A DNA stretch of 64,000 nt from Sphingomonas sp. IC-11 (GTDB lineage: Bacteria; Pseudomonadota; Alphaproteobacteria; Sphingomonadales; Sphingomonadaceae). Made by a program: the position numbers and the translations under genes. The first letter of the stretch is position 1; every line of letters begins with the position of its first letter. Of the stretch, positions 49,763-59,069 are shown one piece after another. Location of the stretch: the NCBI RefSeq assembly GCF_021043365.1, contig NZ_JAJNDU010000001.1:892164-956163 (forward strand), given 5' to 3'. The notes under the pieces were generated by a model. That model worked only from the letters and a program-made list of their open reading frames with translations. It had not been told where the DNA came from and ran no database searches.

Positions 49763-50142
49763 CAATTTGCTCCGAAGGCGATCTTCAGGATCGCGAAGAT
49801 GGCGGTGCCGGCGATCGCGGCAACGAACAGGTTCAGCACCACCATGGCGGCGACTCGGCGCTCGTGGCGCTGGTAATCCTCGATCACCACCTGAAGGCCG
49901 ATGCGGAAGTGGTAGAAGACCGAGATGACAAGCAGCATCATCGGAATCGCGACCCAGGCCGACGACATCCACTCGCGCATCGTGCTGAAGTCATAGGCCG
50001 GACGGCGGGCGAGCGAGATCATCAGCCAGCTCATCAGCAGGATATTGGATCCCGCCGTGATCTTCTGGTGCCACCAATGGTGCGCGCCTTCATGCGCGCT
50101 GCCAAGGCCGCGGACGCGGCCGATCGAGGTTCCCGTACCCAT
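49762..50142 (-). CDS. sdhD: Succinate dehydrogenase membrane anchor subunit D
   Basis: This 126-residue anchor protein has three membrane helices and the motif [14 protein letters not shown], with the His that helps bind heme b and quinone. ATG 50142 shares a base with the sdhC stop (TGATG); an in-frame GTG at 50145 is less likely. Its end overlaps sdhA in the same way. Confidence 0.93.
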   Translation of the reverse strand: MGTGTSIGRVRGLGSAHEGAHHWWHQKITAGSNILLMSWLMISLARRPAYDFSTMREWMSSAWVAIPMMLLVISVFYHFRIGLQVVIEDYQRHERRVAAMVVLNLFVAAIAGTAIFAILKIAFGAN

Positions 50143-50567
50143 CACTTGGTCCCCACGTAGAGCCAGAAGGCGAGCGTCAGAATGGTTGAGCCGACGAAGG
50201 TGAGCCGCGCGAGACGCTGGTTCAGCTTCAGCTCGAACGCCGCCCCGGTGTCGAGCACCAGGTGACGAATGCCGCTCATCATGTGCTGAAAAAGGCTGAG
50301 GGTCAGACCGACGCCGACGATCCAGCCAAGGATGTTGAGCCGCCCGTCAGCAAGCGTGAACACATCGACGAAGGTCGCATAGGCCTCCGCCCCGGACGCC
50401 AGCGCGACTAGGAACCAGACCAGCAGCATCGCGCCGACGGTGGCCATGCCGCTGCCGGTGACGCGGTGCAGGATCGACACCGTCATTGCGGCGCTCCATC
50501 GATAATGGAGGGCTAGCGGGCCGCTGAAGAGATGCGGACTTCTGGGGCGGACGCGTTTTGTGGCCAA
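50142..50567 (-). CDS. sdhC: Succinate dehydrogenase cytochrome b556 subunit
   Basis: This 141-residue anchor protein has three membrane helices. The quinone-site sequence SILHRVTGSG and the heme ligand region SLFQHMMSGIRHL are typical. It starts at TTG 50567, supported by an AGGAAACCG ribosome site and by the usual N-terminus RPRSPHL. It heads sdhC-sdhD-sdhA and diverges from the first chemoreceptor gene over about 150 bases. Confidence 0.92.
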   Translation of the reverse strand: MATKRVRPRSPHLFSGPLALHYRWSAAMTVSILHRVTGSGMATVGAMLLVWFLVALASGAEAYATFVDVFTLADGRLNILGWIVGVGLTLSLFQHMMSGIRHLVLDTGAAFELKLNQRLARLTFVGSTILTLAFWLYVGTK

Positions 50568-50718
50568 GGCTACGGTTTCCTGCGGTAAGCCGACGGTTTG
50601 GCGCGGTCTATGTGACGGGTGGGCCGATGTTGCAAGCGTAGGGCACCTACTGCGAATCGATTGCAGGTGTTCGCCAGTCCCAAATCTAACCGCGGCTTAA
50701 CCACTCCCTGCTAGAGTC

Positions 50719-52104
50719 ATGACCATTCAATCCCAGGGGGCAGTCACTTTGTCTATCGAGATGCCAGCTGCGGGCACGGTCGCCCGCACTATCGACCTGG
50801 AGGCTCGGCTGCGCGTTTTTGACTTTGACGGGACCATGAGCCGTTCCAGCCGTGACACATGGGAGCTGATCGAACCCGAGATACGGTCGATAAGTGAAGC
50901 CTATTGGCAGCAATGGCAGCGTTGCTTCGACAATGGACGTGTGTGGGCCGCGCACGAAACAGCGAAGATGATCGACCTGGGGTGCGAATTCCTGCGCAAC
51001 CGGTTCCTTGAAACACGGGGCAGGGCCTGGATCGAATCAATCGAGCGCTCCGTTGCCGCGGCTTATGAGGCGCAGGTGTCTCCCCTCGCGCTGCTGTCGA
51101 TGATCAGTGCTAGCGACCGTGCTGCCCTTGGCGTCCTCATGAACCGCTGTGGTGCTTCCGACCCCCGGCTCCCCGTCATGATCGACACGCTGATGCGGTT
51201 GTCAGCGCTGGAGGGGGAGATCACGGGTGCGATCTTCAACGAATATCGGCTGTACAGCGCCCAGGTTGCGCGAGATCGGCTCGCGGCGGATTTCCGCGTC
51301 GGGATCGCGGCCACAGCGGAGGACGCGACGGTCGAAGGGGCAGAGTTGCGCGCCCAGGCTTCCAGCGCCTCGCATTCCGCACGCGGCGTTTTGGGCAAGG
51401 CGAGCGAGGTGGCGGCTGCCGCCGAACAGTCAGCACTCGCCATGCGGGATGCCGCAGGCACGGCGGCCGGCCTGATCAGCGCAATCGAGGAGGCTCGCGT
51501 GCAAGTGGAGGCCGCGGCAGAAATCGCCACCCGCGCGGCTGATCAGGCGGATCAGGCAGTGGGCGTCAGCGAGGCGCTCAGTGACCATGCCAAGTCGATC
51601 GAGTCGATCCTGGGCCTGATCAGGGAGATTGCTGGGCAGACCAACCTGCTCGCGTTGAACGCGACAATAGAGGCTGCCAGGGCAGGGGATGCGGGACGCG
51701 GCTTTGCGGTTGTCGCGCAGGAGGTGAAGAGCCTCGCGAACCAGACTGCCCGAGCGACGGACGACATCGCCGCCAAGATCAGGTCAATTCAGGTCGCGAC
51801 TCGCGTCACGGTGGAAGCAAACGCAGGCATTCGCACCACCATCAGTGATGTCCAAGCCTCCGCCACGCGCATCCGCAGCGCGATGGAGGTCCAGGCGAAA
51901 ACAGTCACCGCCATCACTGCGGCAGTCGATGAAACGGCGTTGGCTGCTGATTCCATGTCCGGCACCATCGCTTCCATTCATGCTGACACCGATGCTGTTG
52001 CGATCGAGATCGACGCGCTCGGCGCCGGCTTTGATCGCCTCGCCGGACGACTCGGCGCGCTGAGTGGTAGCGCGGGCGACTTCGCGGCGCGTGTGGCTGC
52101 CTGA
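50719..52104 (+). CDS. Cytoplasmic methyl-accepting chemotaxis protein 1
   Basis: This 461-residue soluble chemoreceptor has no membrane segment. The N-terminal 190 or so residues ([19 protein letters not shown]) resemble a protoglobin/globin-coupled sensor domain, but where a proximal heme His would be expected I see Tyr ([11 protein letters not shown]), so heme binding is doubtful. The C-terminal signalling coiled coil has the conserved tip [19 protein letters not shown] paralogue follows 48 bases downstream. No che genes are in the window. Confidence 0.85.
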   Translation: MTIQSQGAVTLSIEMPAAGTVARTIDLEARLRVFDFDGTMSRSSRDTWELIEPEIRSISEAYWQQWQRCFDNGRVWAAHETAKMIDLGCEFLRNRFLETRGRAWIESIERSVAAAYEAQVSPLALLSMISASDRAALGVLMNRCGASDPRLPVMIDTLMRLSALEGEITGAIFNEYRLYSAQVARDRLAADFRVGIAATAEDATVEGAELRAQASSASHSARGVLGKASEVAAAAEQSALAMRDAAGTAAGLISAIEEARVQVEAAAEIATRAADQADQAVGVSEALSDHAKSIESILGLIREIAGQTNLLALNATIEAARAGDAGRGFAVVAQEVKSLANQTARATDDIAAKIRSIQVATRVTVEANAGIRTTISDVQASATRIRSAMEVQAKTVTAITAAVDETALAADSMSGTIASIHADTDAVAIEIDALGAGFDRLAGRLGALSGSAGDFAARVAA

Positions 52105-52152
52105 ACGATAAAGAATGAGCGCTCCGTCAACGGGCGCGGGAGGGGGAATCAA

Positions 52153-53523
52153 ATGACGGATAGCGGCTCTTCCGGGGCAGCCGGGCGAAGCTATGCCAGC
52201 CGATCAATTGCCGCGCACGTCCGCGACTATGACTGGGACGGCGACATGGCGCCGGCTGCTCTCGAGATTGCTGCGTTGCTCACGCCGGATGCCTGTGATC
52301 AGATCTCGCGGGAGTTTTGGGCCCATTATCTGAACGGACCAGCCGCCCGGCACTTGGGCATGGCGGATGATCTTGCGTGGCTGGAAAGGCAACATGCGCG
52401 CAGCGCTCGCTACATCCGCATGAAATATGCCGCCCCGTTCGACGAGGCATGGCGGGTGGCAGCCACCAAACATGCCGATGTCTCGTGCGAGTCGGGCGTT
52501 CCGTTAGCCGCTCTGCTGGCCTCACTGGCGTTCGCCCATGCGCGGACGCTAACCGTAATCGAAGAACGCGTTTCAGGCGATACCGCCCGATTGCGCCGGT
52601 TCGCGGACATCGTTCAGCGCCTCGCGCTGATCGAAGCGGATGTGATGGCGTCGCATCTCGCGCGCACCGACCAGCATCGGATTGCAGAAGAGCGTGGCGC
52701 GCACGCACATTCCTTTCATCAACATATCGCTGGCGCAATCGATGGTGCCGCCTCGCTGGGAGAGCGTGTGCGCGCGCAGGCCAGCGAGGCCGCCTTGTCG
52801 GCAAGCGCGATGATCGGGCGGGGCGCGGAGGTCGCCGCAGCGGCGGAGCAATCTGCGTTGGCGATGCGTGACGCTGCCTCCACAGCTGCCGGATTGATCC
52901 GTGCGATCGAGGACGCACGCGTCGAAGTGGAGGCTGCTGCCGAGATTGCAACGCGCGCGGCCACCCAGGCCGATCGCGCAGTTGGTGTGAGCGAGGCGTT
53001 GAGCGAGCATGCCAAATCGATCGAGTCAATCCTGGCGTTGATCCGAAACATCGCTGGCCAGACCAATCTTCTGGCATTGAACGCCACCATTGAGGCCGCA
53101 CGCGCGGGCGAGGCCGGGCGCGGTTTCGCAGTGGTCGCACAGGAGGTGAAAAGCCTCGCCAGCCAGACTGCACGCGCCACCGATGATATTGCCGCGCAGA
53201 TTACAGCCATCCAGAACGCGACGCGTGTCACCGTTGACGCAAATGCTGGCATTCGGACCACCATTGGCGACGTGCAGCAATCCGCCACGCGGATCCGTCA
53301 TGCAATGGAGCTGCAGGCGCAGACCGTCACTGCCATCACCGCCGCCGTGGATCAGACCGCGCTCGCGGCGGACGCCACCGCGGGGAACATGGCAACGATC
53401 ATGCAGGAAGGTCAGGCATTCGCTCGCGACTTCGAGCTGCTGGGCTCCGAGTTCGCCGCCATCGATGATCGATTGGCAGCCCTGCGCCATGCTGCAGTGG
53501 ATTTCAGTGCGAAGATGGCATGA
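52153..53523 (+). CDS. Cytoplasmic methyl-accepting chemotaxis protein 2
   Basis: This 456-residue soluble chemoreceptor is a paralogue of the one just upstream. The signalling half is nearly the same ([34 protein letters not shown]). The N-terminal sensor half (about 1-180) has diverged and keeps a His (AATKHADVS) roughly where protoglobins bind heme, which the first copy lacks. It probably pairs with the same CheA/CheW array. Tandem duplication with sensor divergence is the simplest explanation. Confidence 0.85.
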   Translation: MTDSGSSGAAGRSYASRSIAAHVRDYDWDGDMAPAALEIAALLTPDACDQISREFWAHYLNGPAARHLGMADDLAWLERQHARSARYIRMKYAAPFDEAWRVAATKHADVSCESGVPLAALLASLAFAHARTLTVIEERVSGDTARLRRFADIVQRLALIEADVMASHLARTDQHRIAEERGAHAHSFHQHIAGAIDGAASLGERVRAQASEAALSASAMIGRGAEVAAAAEQSALAMRDAASTAAGLIRAIEDARVEVEAAAEIATRAATQADRAVGVSEALSEHAKSIESILALIRNIAGQTNLLALNATIEAARAGEAGRGFAVVAQEVKSLASQTARATDDIAAQITAIQNATRVTVDANAGIRTTIGDVQQSATRIRHAMELQAQTVTAITAAVDQTALAADATAGNMATIMQEGQAFARDFELLGSEFAAIDDRLAALRHAAVDFSAKMA

Positions 53524-53637
53524 TGAGAGCCGCTTTGATGCGCCCACGCCGCTGTTCGTGCGTGGCGGCGTATAATGCACAGGGCTCGCCGCACCATGTG
53601 AATTGAGCACGGCCATCGCTCCTTCTATGGCGAGGTC

Positions 53638-54339
53638 ATGACGAACATCCTTCTCACCGGCGCATCCCGCGGCATCGGCGCAGCGATCATGACGACCCTG
53701 TCGCCGACAACGTCCATTGTTGGCCAGGCAACTCGCGCAATCGATGGGCTCATTCCCGCTGATCTCGATCAGCCCGGTGCCGCCCAGGCGCTCTGGCATG
53801 CCGCGATGGAACGCCTCGGCAGCATCGACGTGCTGATCAACAACGCGGGTGTGTTCGAAGCAAACCCGATCGACAGCAACGACGAAGACTGGCTGGCCGG
53901 GTGGGAGCGCACCATGCGGATCAATCTTACCGCCTCTGCCGAATTGTGTCGGCTGGCCGTGCGCCACTGGCAGTCACGCGGGGTGCCCGGCCGAATCGTC
54001 AACGTCGCCAGCCGCGCCGCATATCGCGGGGACAGCCCGGCGCACTGGCATTACGCCGCGTCCAAGTCGGGCATGGTCGCCATGACCAAGACGATTGCGC
54101 GCGCTTATGCGAAGGACGAAATCCTGGCCTTCGCCATTTGTCCGGGCTTCACGATGACCGGCATGGCGGATGAGTATCTGGCCAGCCGCGGCGGCGACAA
54201 ATTGTTGGCCGACATTCCACTCGGCAGGGTGGCAATGCCGGAAGAAGTTGCCGAAATGGCACGTTGGTTGGCACTTGAAGCGCCCGCTTCCATGACCGGA
54301 GCTGTGCTTGACGTGAATGGAGCCAGCTATGTCCGCTGA
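53638..54339 (+). CDS. SDR family oxidoreductase
   Basis: This 233-residue short-chain dehydrogenase has TGASRGIG near the N-terminus, LINNAG, and the catalytic YAASK with an upstream Ser. The C-terminal VLDVNGASYVR is typical of FabG-like enzymes. Its last 11 bases overlap the start of prmA, suggesting coupled translation. The substrate is unknown. Confidence 0.88.
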   Translation: MTNILLTGASRGIGAAIMTTLSPTTSIVGQATRAIDGLIPADLDQPGAAQALWHAAMERLGSIDVLINNAGVFEANPIDSNDEDWLAGWERTMRINLTASAELCRLAVRHWQSRGVPGRIVNVASRAAYRGDSPAHWHYAASKSGMVAMTKTIARAYAKDEILAFAICPGFTMTGMADEYLASRGGDKLLADIPLGRVAMPEEVAEMARWLALEAPASMTGAVLDVNGASYVR

Positions 54340-55267
54340 CAGCTGGCGGGTCACCTTGCCGTGTACGCGTGCGGAAGCGGAGGCGATCGATGCTGCGGAT
54401 GATCTGGCGATCGACGCGGTGCTGATGACCACCGAGGAAGTGGAAGACGATGTCGAGCGTTGGCGTCTCGACGCCTATATGGAGAGTGAGCCGGACGAGG
54501 AGATGCTTTCTGCACTCCATGCTCTCGTTCCTAGCTCGAGCGGCACGGCCGCGGTCGTCACCGCGCTGAGCCCCCAGGACTGGGTGGCGATGTCACAGGA
54601 AGGGTTGGAGCCGATCCGGGAGGGCCGCTTCGTTGTTCATACAAGCGCACATCCAACTGCTCCACCGAATGGCGGTAGAGCGCTGTTGATCGATGCCGGG
54701 CGGGCGTTCGGCACTGGCCATCATGCGACCACCAGTGGCTGCCTGGCCATGCTGGACCGCTTGGCAGACCGTCACTTCAACAACGTCATTGACGTGGGCA
54801 CCGGCACGGGCGTGCTTGCCTTCGCCGCCGGCCATTTGTGGCCTGGCGCTGCGATCATCGCGACCGATATTGATCCGGCCGCGGTTGAGGTCACGGCAGA
54901 GAACGCCGTCGCGAATGGCATTGAAGGGGTGCAACTCGTCGTCGCTGACGGCGCCTTGAGTGAGGCTATCACCAATGGCGCCCCCTATGATCTGGTCATT
55001 GCGAACATTCTTGCAGGGCCGCTGGTGTCAATGGCGCCGGAGCTGGCCGCGATCGCCGATGCGAATGCCACCATTGTCCTTGCGGGTCTGCTGGAGACGC
55101 AGCGCGAAAAGGTTGTGGAGGCGTTCGGCGCTTGCGGATGCTCGCTGGCAGAGATCGATCGCCGCGGGGACTGGACGGTTCTGCGTCTCACGGCCGGCGC
55201 TGAGCGCTTCGTGCCGCAAAGCCCGCCAGACCCGAAGGGACGAGACGGCTGGGCGCTCGATATCTAA
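54329..55267 (+). CDS. prmA: Ribosomal protein L11 methyltransferase
   Basis: This 312-residue enzyme trimethylates ribosomal protein L11. It has the substrate-contact FGTGHHATT, the SAM motif DVGTGTGVLAFAA and the motif IV NILAGPL. ATG 54329 sits just after a GGAG and overlaps the SDR gene. It converges on phhA; an inverted repeat covers both 3' ends. Confidence 0.92.
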   Translation: MSADSWRVTLPCTRAEAEAIDAADDLAIDAVLMTTEEVEDDVERWRLDAYMESEPDEEMLSALHALVPSSSGTAAVVTALSPQDWVAMSQEGLEPIREGRFVVHTSAHPTAPPNGGRALLIDAGRAFGTGHHATTSGCLAMLDRLADRHFNNVIDVGTGTGVLAFAAGHLWPGAAIIATDIDPAAVEVTAENAVANGIEGVQLVVADGALSEAITNGAPYDLVIANILAGPLVSMAPELAAIADANATIVLAGLLETQREKVVEAFGACGCSLAEIDRRGDWTVLRLTAGAERFVPQSPPDPKGRDGWALDI

Positions 55268-55275
55268 ACGCCCAG

Positions 55276-55309
55276 GGTGCGCTCGATTCAGGATTTAGCC
55301 GAGCGCACC
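55276..55309. terminator. Bidirectional terminator between prmA and phhA
   Basis: GGTGCGCTCG (55276-55285) and CGAGCGCACC (55300-55309) are perfectly complementary, and CCA/TGG extends the stem past a one-base bulge. The repeat spans the phhA stop codon and lies just after prmA. Confidence 0.6.
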
Positions 55310-56170
55310 TGGTCTGGACGCCGCATATTGCTGCGTGCCGCGCGTAATTACCTCGTCTTCGCTGACAATCTCGGCGACGGCGATCTCGGGCTGCTGCTTG
55401 AGCGCCTCATACAAAGGCGCGAAGTCGGTCTCGACAGTCGCACGCAGCAACTCATCGAAGCTGGGGATGACGAAGTAATTCTGTTGAAAGTCGTCGATCC
55501 GATAGGCAGTTCGCATCACGCGCGCGATATCGAACTTCAGTCGATGCGGAGACGCATCCTCGAGCGCGAAGCGGCTTTCGGCATAACTTGAAACGATACC
55601 TGATCCATAGATCCGCAAACCTTCCGGCTCTGCGATCAGACCAAACTCAACCGTGTACCAATAAAGGCGGCCCAAATACTTCAGCGCATCGTGTTCCATC
55701 GCGCGAAGGCCGCCGCGACCGTAAGCCTCCAGGTAGTCGGCGAAGACCGGGTCGGCGAGCATCGGCACATGGCCGAACACGTCATGAAAGACGTCGGGTT
55801 CCTGCAGGTAGTCGAGCTGATCGGGTCGCCGGATGAAGTTGCCAGCGACGAACCGCCGGTTTGCCATATGTTCGAAGAATACATCATCGGGAACGAGGCC
55901 CGGCACCGCAACGACCTGCCAGCCAGTGAGCGCCATCAACCGATCAGACAATTCGGCGAAATCCGGAATTCCCGGCTTCGATAGCTTCAGGACATCAAGC
56001 CCACGTAACCATGCATTGGAAGCACGGCCGGGCAGCAGCTTCGCCTGTCGCGCGAAAAGCGTGTCCCAAGTGGCATGTTCCTCCGCCGTATAATGTGCCC
56101 AGTCCTGCGGGATCGTCCAGTCGGCAGCGGCGCCGGGCGGCGGGACAGTGGCATTGGATGCGTCAGCCAT
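55295..56170 (-). CDS. phhA: Phenylalanine 4-monooxygenase
   Basis: This 291-residue pterin-dependent iron enzyme makes tyrosine from phenylalanine. It has the iron ligands in DVFHDVFGHVP and the Glu in YWYTVEFGL, and no N-terminal regulatory ACT domain, as usual for bacteria. It is not in an operon. The pterin recycling gene phhB is not adjacent. Confidence 0.94.
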   Translation of the reverse strand: MADASNATVPPPGAAADWTIPQDWAHYTAEEHATWDTLFARQAKLLPGRASNAWLRGLDVLKLSKPGIPDFAELSDRLMALTGWQVVAVPGLVPDDVFFEHMANRRFVAGNFIRRPDQLDYLQEPDVFHDVFGHVPMLADPVFADYLEAYGRGGLRAMEHDALKYLGRLYWYTVEFGLIAEPEGLRIYGSGIVSSYAESRFALEDASPHRLKFDIARVMRTAYRIDDFQQNYFVIPSFDELLRATVETDFAPLYEALKQQPEIAVAEIVSEDEVITRGTQQYAASRPGALG

Positions 56171-56329
56171 TAATCGGACATAGCACGGGCGAGCCGGGCT
56201 TCAAGATAGTAACCTTTGTAACTAGCTCCGTTCCAGGCCGCAATTTGGCGACAGGCTGCTCATCACCCTGTCGCCGGAAATTGCCGTCACCGTCCCCGGC
56301 AGTGTTCGGGGCGGCGAAGTCTCACGATC

Positions 56330-57385
56330 TTATTCCGCCGCGACGCCGGCGCGCGAGAACATGTCACCTTCGTCACCGGCATCCTCGTTGGCGGGGCGTG
56401 CGCCCTTCGCCTTCTGGCGCTTGTCAAAGGAATCCCACACATCGCTCCACTGGCCCTTGGTGGCGGCCTTGGAATATTCCGTCGCGCGGGTTTCGAAGAA
56501 GTTCGCATGCTCCACGCCGTTCAGCAGCGGGGTGAGCCACGGAATGGGGTGTTCGTCGATCATGTAGATCGGCTTCAGCCCCAACTGCCCCAACCGCCAG
56601 TCGGCGATGTAGCGAATGTACTTCTTGATGTCCTTGGGCGTCATGCCGTTCACCGGGCCCATCTCGAACGCGAGATCGATGAACGCATCTTCCAGCCGGA
56701 TCGTCGTCTGGCACTGGTCGGCGATATCGTCCTTCACCGCCTTGGTCAGGCAGTTGCGTTCCTTCACGAACGCGTGGAACAGCTTGATGATGCCTTCGCA
56801 GTGAAGGCTTTCGTCACGCACCGACCAGCTGACGATCTGCCCCATGCCCTTCATCTTGTTGAAGCGCGGGAAGTTCATCAGCATTGCGAAGCTGGCGAAC
56901 AACTGCACGCCCTCGGTGAAGCCGCCGAACATCGCCAGCGTACGGGCGATATCCTCGTCATTATCGACGCCGAACTGCTGCAGATAGTCGTGCTTGTCCT
57001 TCAGCTCGGCATATTCGAGGAAGGCGCCATATTCGCTTTCCGGCATGCCGATCGTGTCGAGCAGGTGGCTGTACGCCGCGATATGCACCGTCTCCATGTT
57101 GCTGAACGCGGTCAGCATCATCTTGACCTCGGTCGGCTTGAACACGCGGCCGTACTTCTCGTGGTAGCAATCCTGCACCTCGACGTCCGCCTGAGTAAAG
57201 AAGCGGAAGATCTGGGTCAGCAGATTGCGCTCGTGATCGGTCAGCTTCTGCGCCCAGTCACGGCAATCCTCGCCCAGCGGTACCTCTTCCGGGAGCCAGT
57301 GGAGCTGCTGCTGACGCTTCCAGTATTCGAACGCCCAGGGGTATTCGAACGGCTTGTACTGCTTGGATGCTTGGAGGAGGGGCAT
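56330..57385 (-). CDS. nrdB: Ribonucleoside-diphosphate reductase subunit beta
   Basis: This is the class Ia small subunit, 351 residues, holding the diiron-tyrosyl radical that starts ribonucleotide reduction. The segment METVHIAAY contains the iron ligands Glu and His and the radical Tyr; WSVRDESLHCEG carries further ligands. There is no extra N-terminal ATP-cone. ATG 57385 is 3 bases after the stop of a small membrane gene and uses a GGAG inside that gene's end. nrdA lies about 3 kb to the right, separated by unrelated genes. Confidence 0.96.
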   Translation of the reverse strand: MPLLQASKQYKPFEYPWAFEYWKRQQQLHWLPEEVPLGEDCRDWAQKLTDHERNLLTQIFRFFTQADVEVQDCYHEKYGRVFKPTEVKMMLTAFSNMETVHIAAYSHLLDTIGMPESEYGAFLEYAELKDKHDYLQQFGVDNDEDIARTLAMFGGFTEGVQLFASFAMLMNFPRFNKMKGMGQIVSWSVRDESLHCEGIIKLFHAFVKERNCLTKAVKDDIADQCQTTIRLEDAFIDLAFEMGPVNGMTPKDIKKYIRYIADWRLGQLGLKPIYMIDEHPIPWLTPLLNGVEHANFFETRATEYSKAATKGQWSDVWDSFDKRQKAKGARPANEDAGDEGDMFSRAGVAAE

Positions 57386-57388
57386 GGA

Positions 57389-57652
57389 TTACTCCGACAG
57401 AAGCGAGACTGACACTGCGGTTAAGCAGGGCGGGAACAATGCGCCCGGGACGACAGCCGTCCAGGCGTGAAGACGGGCGAAATGGCGATCGGTCGCGGTG
57501 CGTGCCGATAAGGCCACGCTGCCGATACGGAAGATCACGATCTCCGCGGCCGGTGGGTCGCTGTACCACGAACCAGCACGCAAAGTCCAAAGGCCAAGTG
57601 CCAGTGACACCGGTGCGACGGCAGCCAGGAAAAGCAAGGCAGCGACACTCAT
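57389..57652 (-). CDS. Small membrane protein upstream of nrdB
   Basis: This 87-residue protein of unknown family has an N-terminal membrane helix (SVAALLFLAAVAPVSLALGLWTL) and perhaps a weaker one near the end (AWTAVVPGALFPPCL). Its ATG overlaps the stop of the preceding small gene (ATGA), and its TAA is followed three bases later by the nrdB ATG. Codon use is like the neighbours. Function is unknown. Confidence 0.55.
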   Translation of the reverse strand: MSVAALLFLAAVAPVSLALGLWTLRAGSWYSDPPAAEIVIFRIGSVALSARTATDRHFARLHAWTAVVPGALFPPCLTAVSVSLLSE

Positions 57653-57849
57653 CCTTCCACGCTCCACTGCCACATGGCCGTTGCGCTCATCGCCAGCACG
57701 ACGCCGCCGGCGAGAGCCATGATCCCGATCATGCGGAAAGCGTAGACCTGCCCCTCGCTGCGTGGGCGGGCGAGCGCGAGCAAGAGGCCGGCGCCCGTTA
57801 CCGCAAAAACCAGGGCCACAAGGTACATGGCCATGATCTGCCAGCTCAT
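57649..57849 (-). CDS. Small two-helix membrane protein
   Basis: This 66-residue protein has two hydrophobic helices (IMAMYLVALVFAVTGAGLLLAL and MIGIMALAGGVVLAMSATAM, described by their ends) joined by a short polar loop. It overlaps the lipoprotein-like gene before it and the small membrane gene after it by ATGA. I recognise no family. Confidence 0.55.
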   Translation of the reverse strand: MSWQIMAMYLVALVFAVTGAGLLLALARPRSEGQVYAFRMIGIMALAGGVVLAMSATAMWQWSVEG

Positions 57850-58175
57850 CGGCCAGCCCGCCGCGTCACATAGACGGTCCGCGTTTTGCGGGCACCTACG
57901 CCAAGGAAGACCACGCCGATGAAATAGCCGAAATCATACCAGCCGCCGTTGTTCGGCACTGCATAGATCGCGACATCCGGCATGAAGAGGCTGAGTACCC
58001 ACGCCACCGGGAAGATGAAGCCGTGCCACAGTCCCAGCAGAAACCCTGGCGTAGCATCGGCGTGGTTGACGGCAGAGGGCACCTGCTTTGCGCATGCGGC
58101 AAGAAGGAGGGCAGGGGACAGCAGCGCCAGCGTGCGACCGCCGCGAACCGCCGCAGCCGACAGCCGGCGCAACAA
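57846..58175 (-). CDS. Lipoprotein-like conserved membrane protein
   Basis: This roughly 109-residue protein has a signal with a lipobox (ALLLAAC) and a mature part with hydrophobic stretches GLWHGFIFPVAWVLSLF and DFGYFIGVVFLG around AIYAVPNNGGWY. That pattern is found in widely distributed uncharacterised membrane proteins. TTG 58175 gives a normal signal length and has a GGGGG just upstream; ATG 58226 is the longer alternative. It heads the three small genes that lead into nrdB. Confidence 0.55.
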   Translation of the reverse strand: MLRRLSAAAVRGGRTLALLSPALLLAACAKQVPSAVNHADATPGFLLGLWHGFIFPVAWVLSLFMPDVAIYAVPNNGGWYDFGYFIGVVFLGVGARKTRTVYVTRRAGR

Positions 58176-58336
58176 GTCGCCCCCGCAAGCGCCGACACTG
58201 GCCCGGTGTCCGAGCGAGAAGGGCATGACGCGCTCGTCATAAGGGGTTGGCCCGCACTCCGTCCTCACGACAGGTCTCCCCGTGCATCCATTCCGGCCAT
58301 GTGTCGTTCTCTTGCCGACCCCCAAGGAGGCCCAGC

Positions 58337-58588
58337 ATGCACGACCATAGCAACATCAAGGAACATATGACCGTCATCGGCGCAGATGGCGTCCACGTCG
58401 GTACGGTGGACCATGTCGATGGCGAGCGAATCAAGCTGACGAAGGAGGACAGTCCGTCCACGCAGGATGGACAGGGCGCCAAGCACCATTACCTTCCCGC
58501 TGGCCTTGTGGCTGGCATCGAAGGCGACACCGTCCGCCTCAGCACCACGGCGCAAAACGCTATCGACATGTTTGAAGAAGCGGAATGA
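58337..58588 (+). CDS. DUF2171 domain-containing protein
   Basis: This 83-residue protein matches DUF2171: KEHMTVIGADGVHVGTVDHV, then a Lys/Asp-rich middle and HHYLPAGLVAGIEGDTVRLS. It is a soluble beta-barrel-like (PRC-type) small protein of unknown role. A strong AAGGAGG site precedes ATG 58337. A perfect 13-base hairpin about 55 bases after the stop should terminate it. Confidence 0.82.
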   Translation: MHDHSNIKEHMTVIGADGVHVGTVDHVDGERIKLTKEDSPSTQDGQGAKHHYLPAGLVAGIEGDTVRLSTTAQNAIDMFEEAE

Positions 58589-59069
58589 TCGACCACCAGC
58601 TTCCCATCGGGAAGCGGGGCCAGTCGAACGACGCCTGATTGCGCGGACAGTGCCGGTTCGCCGGCGCTGTCCGTCTTCGTTCCGGGAGCGAGCGTCGGCA
58701 TCCTTCACCTCGATGACCGCCGACGGGGCGCATCGGCTTTTCGTCCGTTCCATCCGCTCGCTCCCACCAGCATGACCGTTCCGGCATCACCCCTCCCTGA
58801 GCCTGATTCAGGGTCGTAAAGCCATGCTCAGAATAGCGCAGACCGAAGGAGCGCACTACGCCCAATATCGAATATATAGATATTGTACGTTGTGATGCCC
58901 CCATATCTTGTATGTTCTTGACAAAAGCGCCAATCCCGGCAATCCGCGGTTGTTCCTGTAATGTTCCGCACCGGGCCGTCGCTGTCAAGACGCTGCGACA
59001 ACCGTAAGAAGGGCCGCCACCAGGCGGCCAGCCTTCGACCGATCGAACCGAGACGCGGGTTTGATCGAA
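58589..59069. other. Convergent intergenic region with terminator and AT-rich patch
   Basis: These 481 bases contain the terminator at 58644-58673 and a patch from about 58862 to 58923 that is unusually A/T-rich for this genome (AATATATAGATATTGTA and CATATCTTGTATG, then TTGACA). The flanking genes point inward, so the patch serves no annotated start. I see no convincing protein frame. Confidence 0.45.
58644..58673 (+). terminator. Terminator of DUF2171 gene
   Basis: CGGACAGTGCCGG and CCGGCGCTGTCCG pair along 13 bases (one G-U) around a TTCG loop, then TCTTCGTT. This is one of the strongest hairpins in the window. Confidence 0.8.

Noticed and set aside
48017..49876. 619-codon open frame antisense to sdhA
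   Set aside because: Same reason: it is the reverse of a well-conserved gene.
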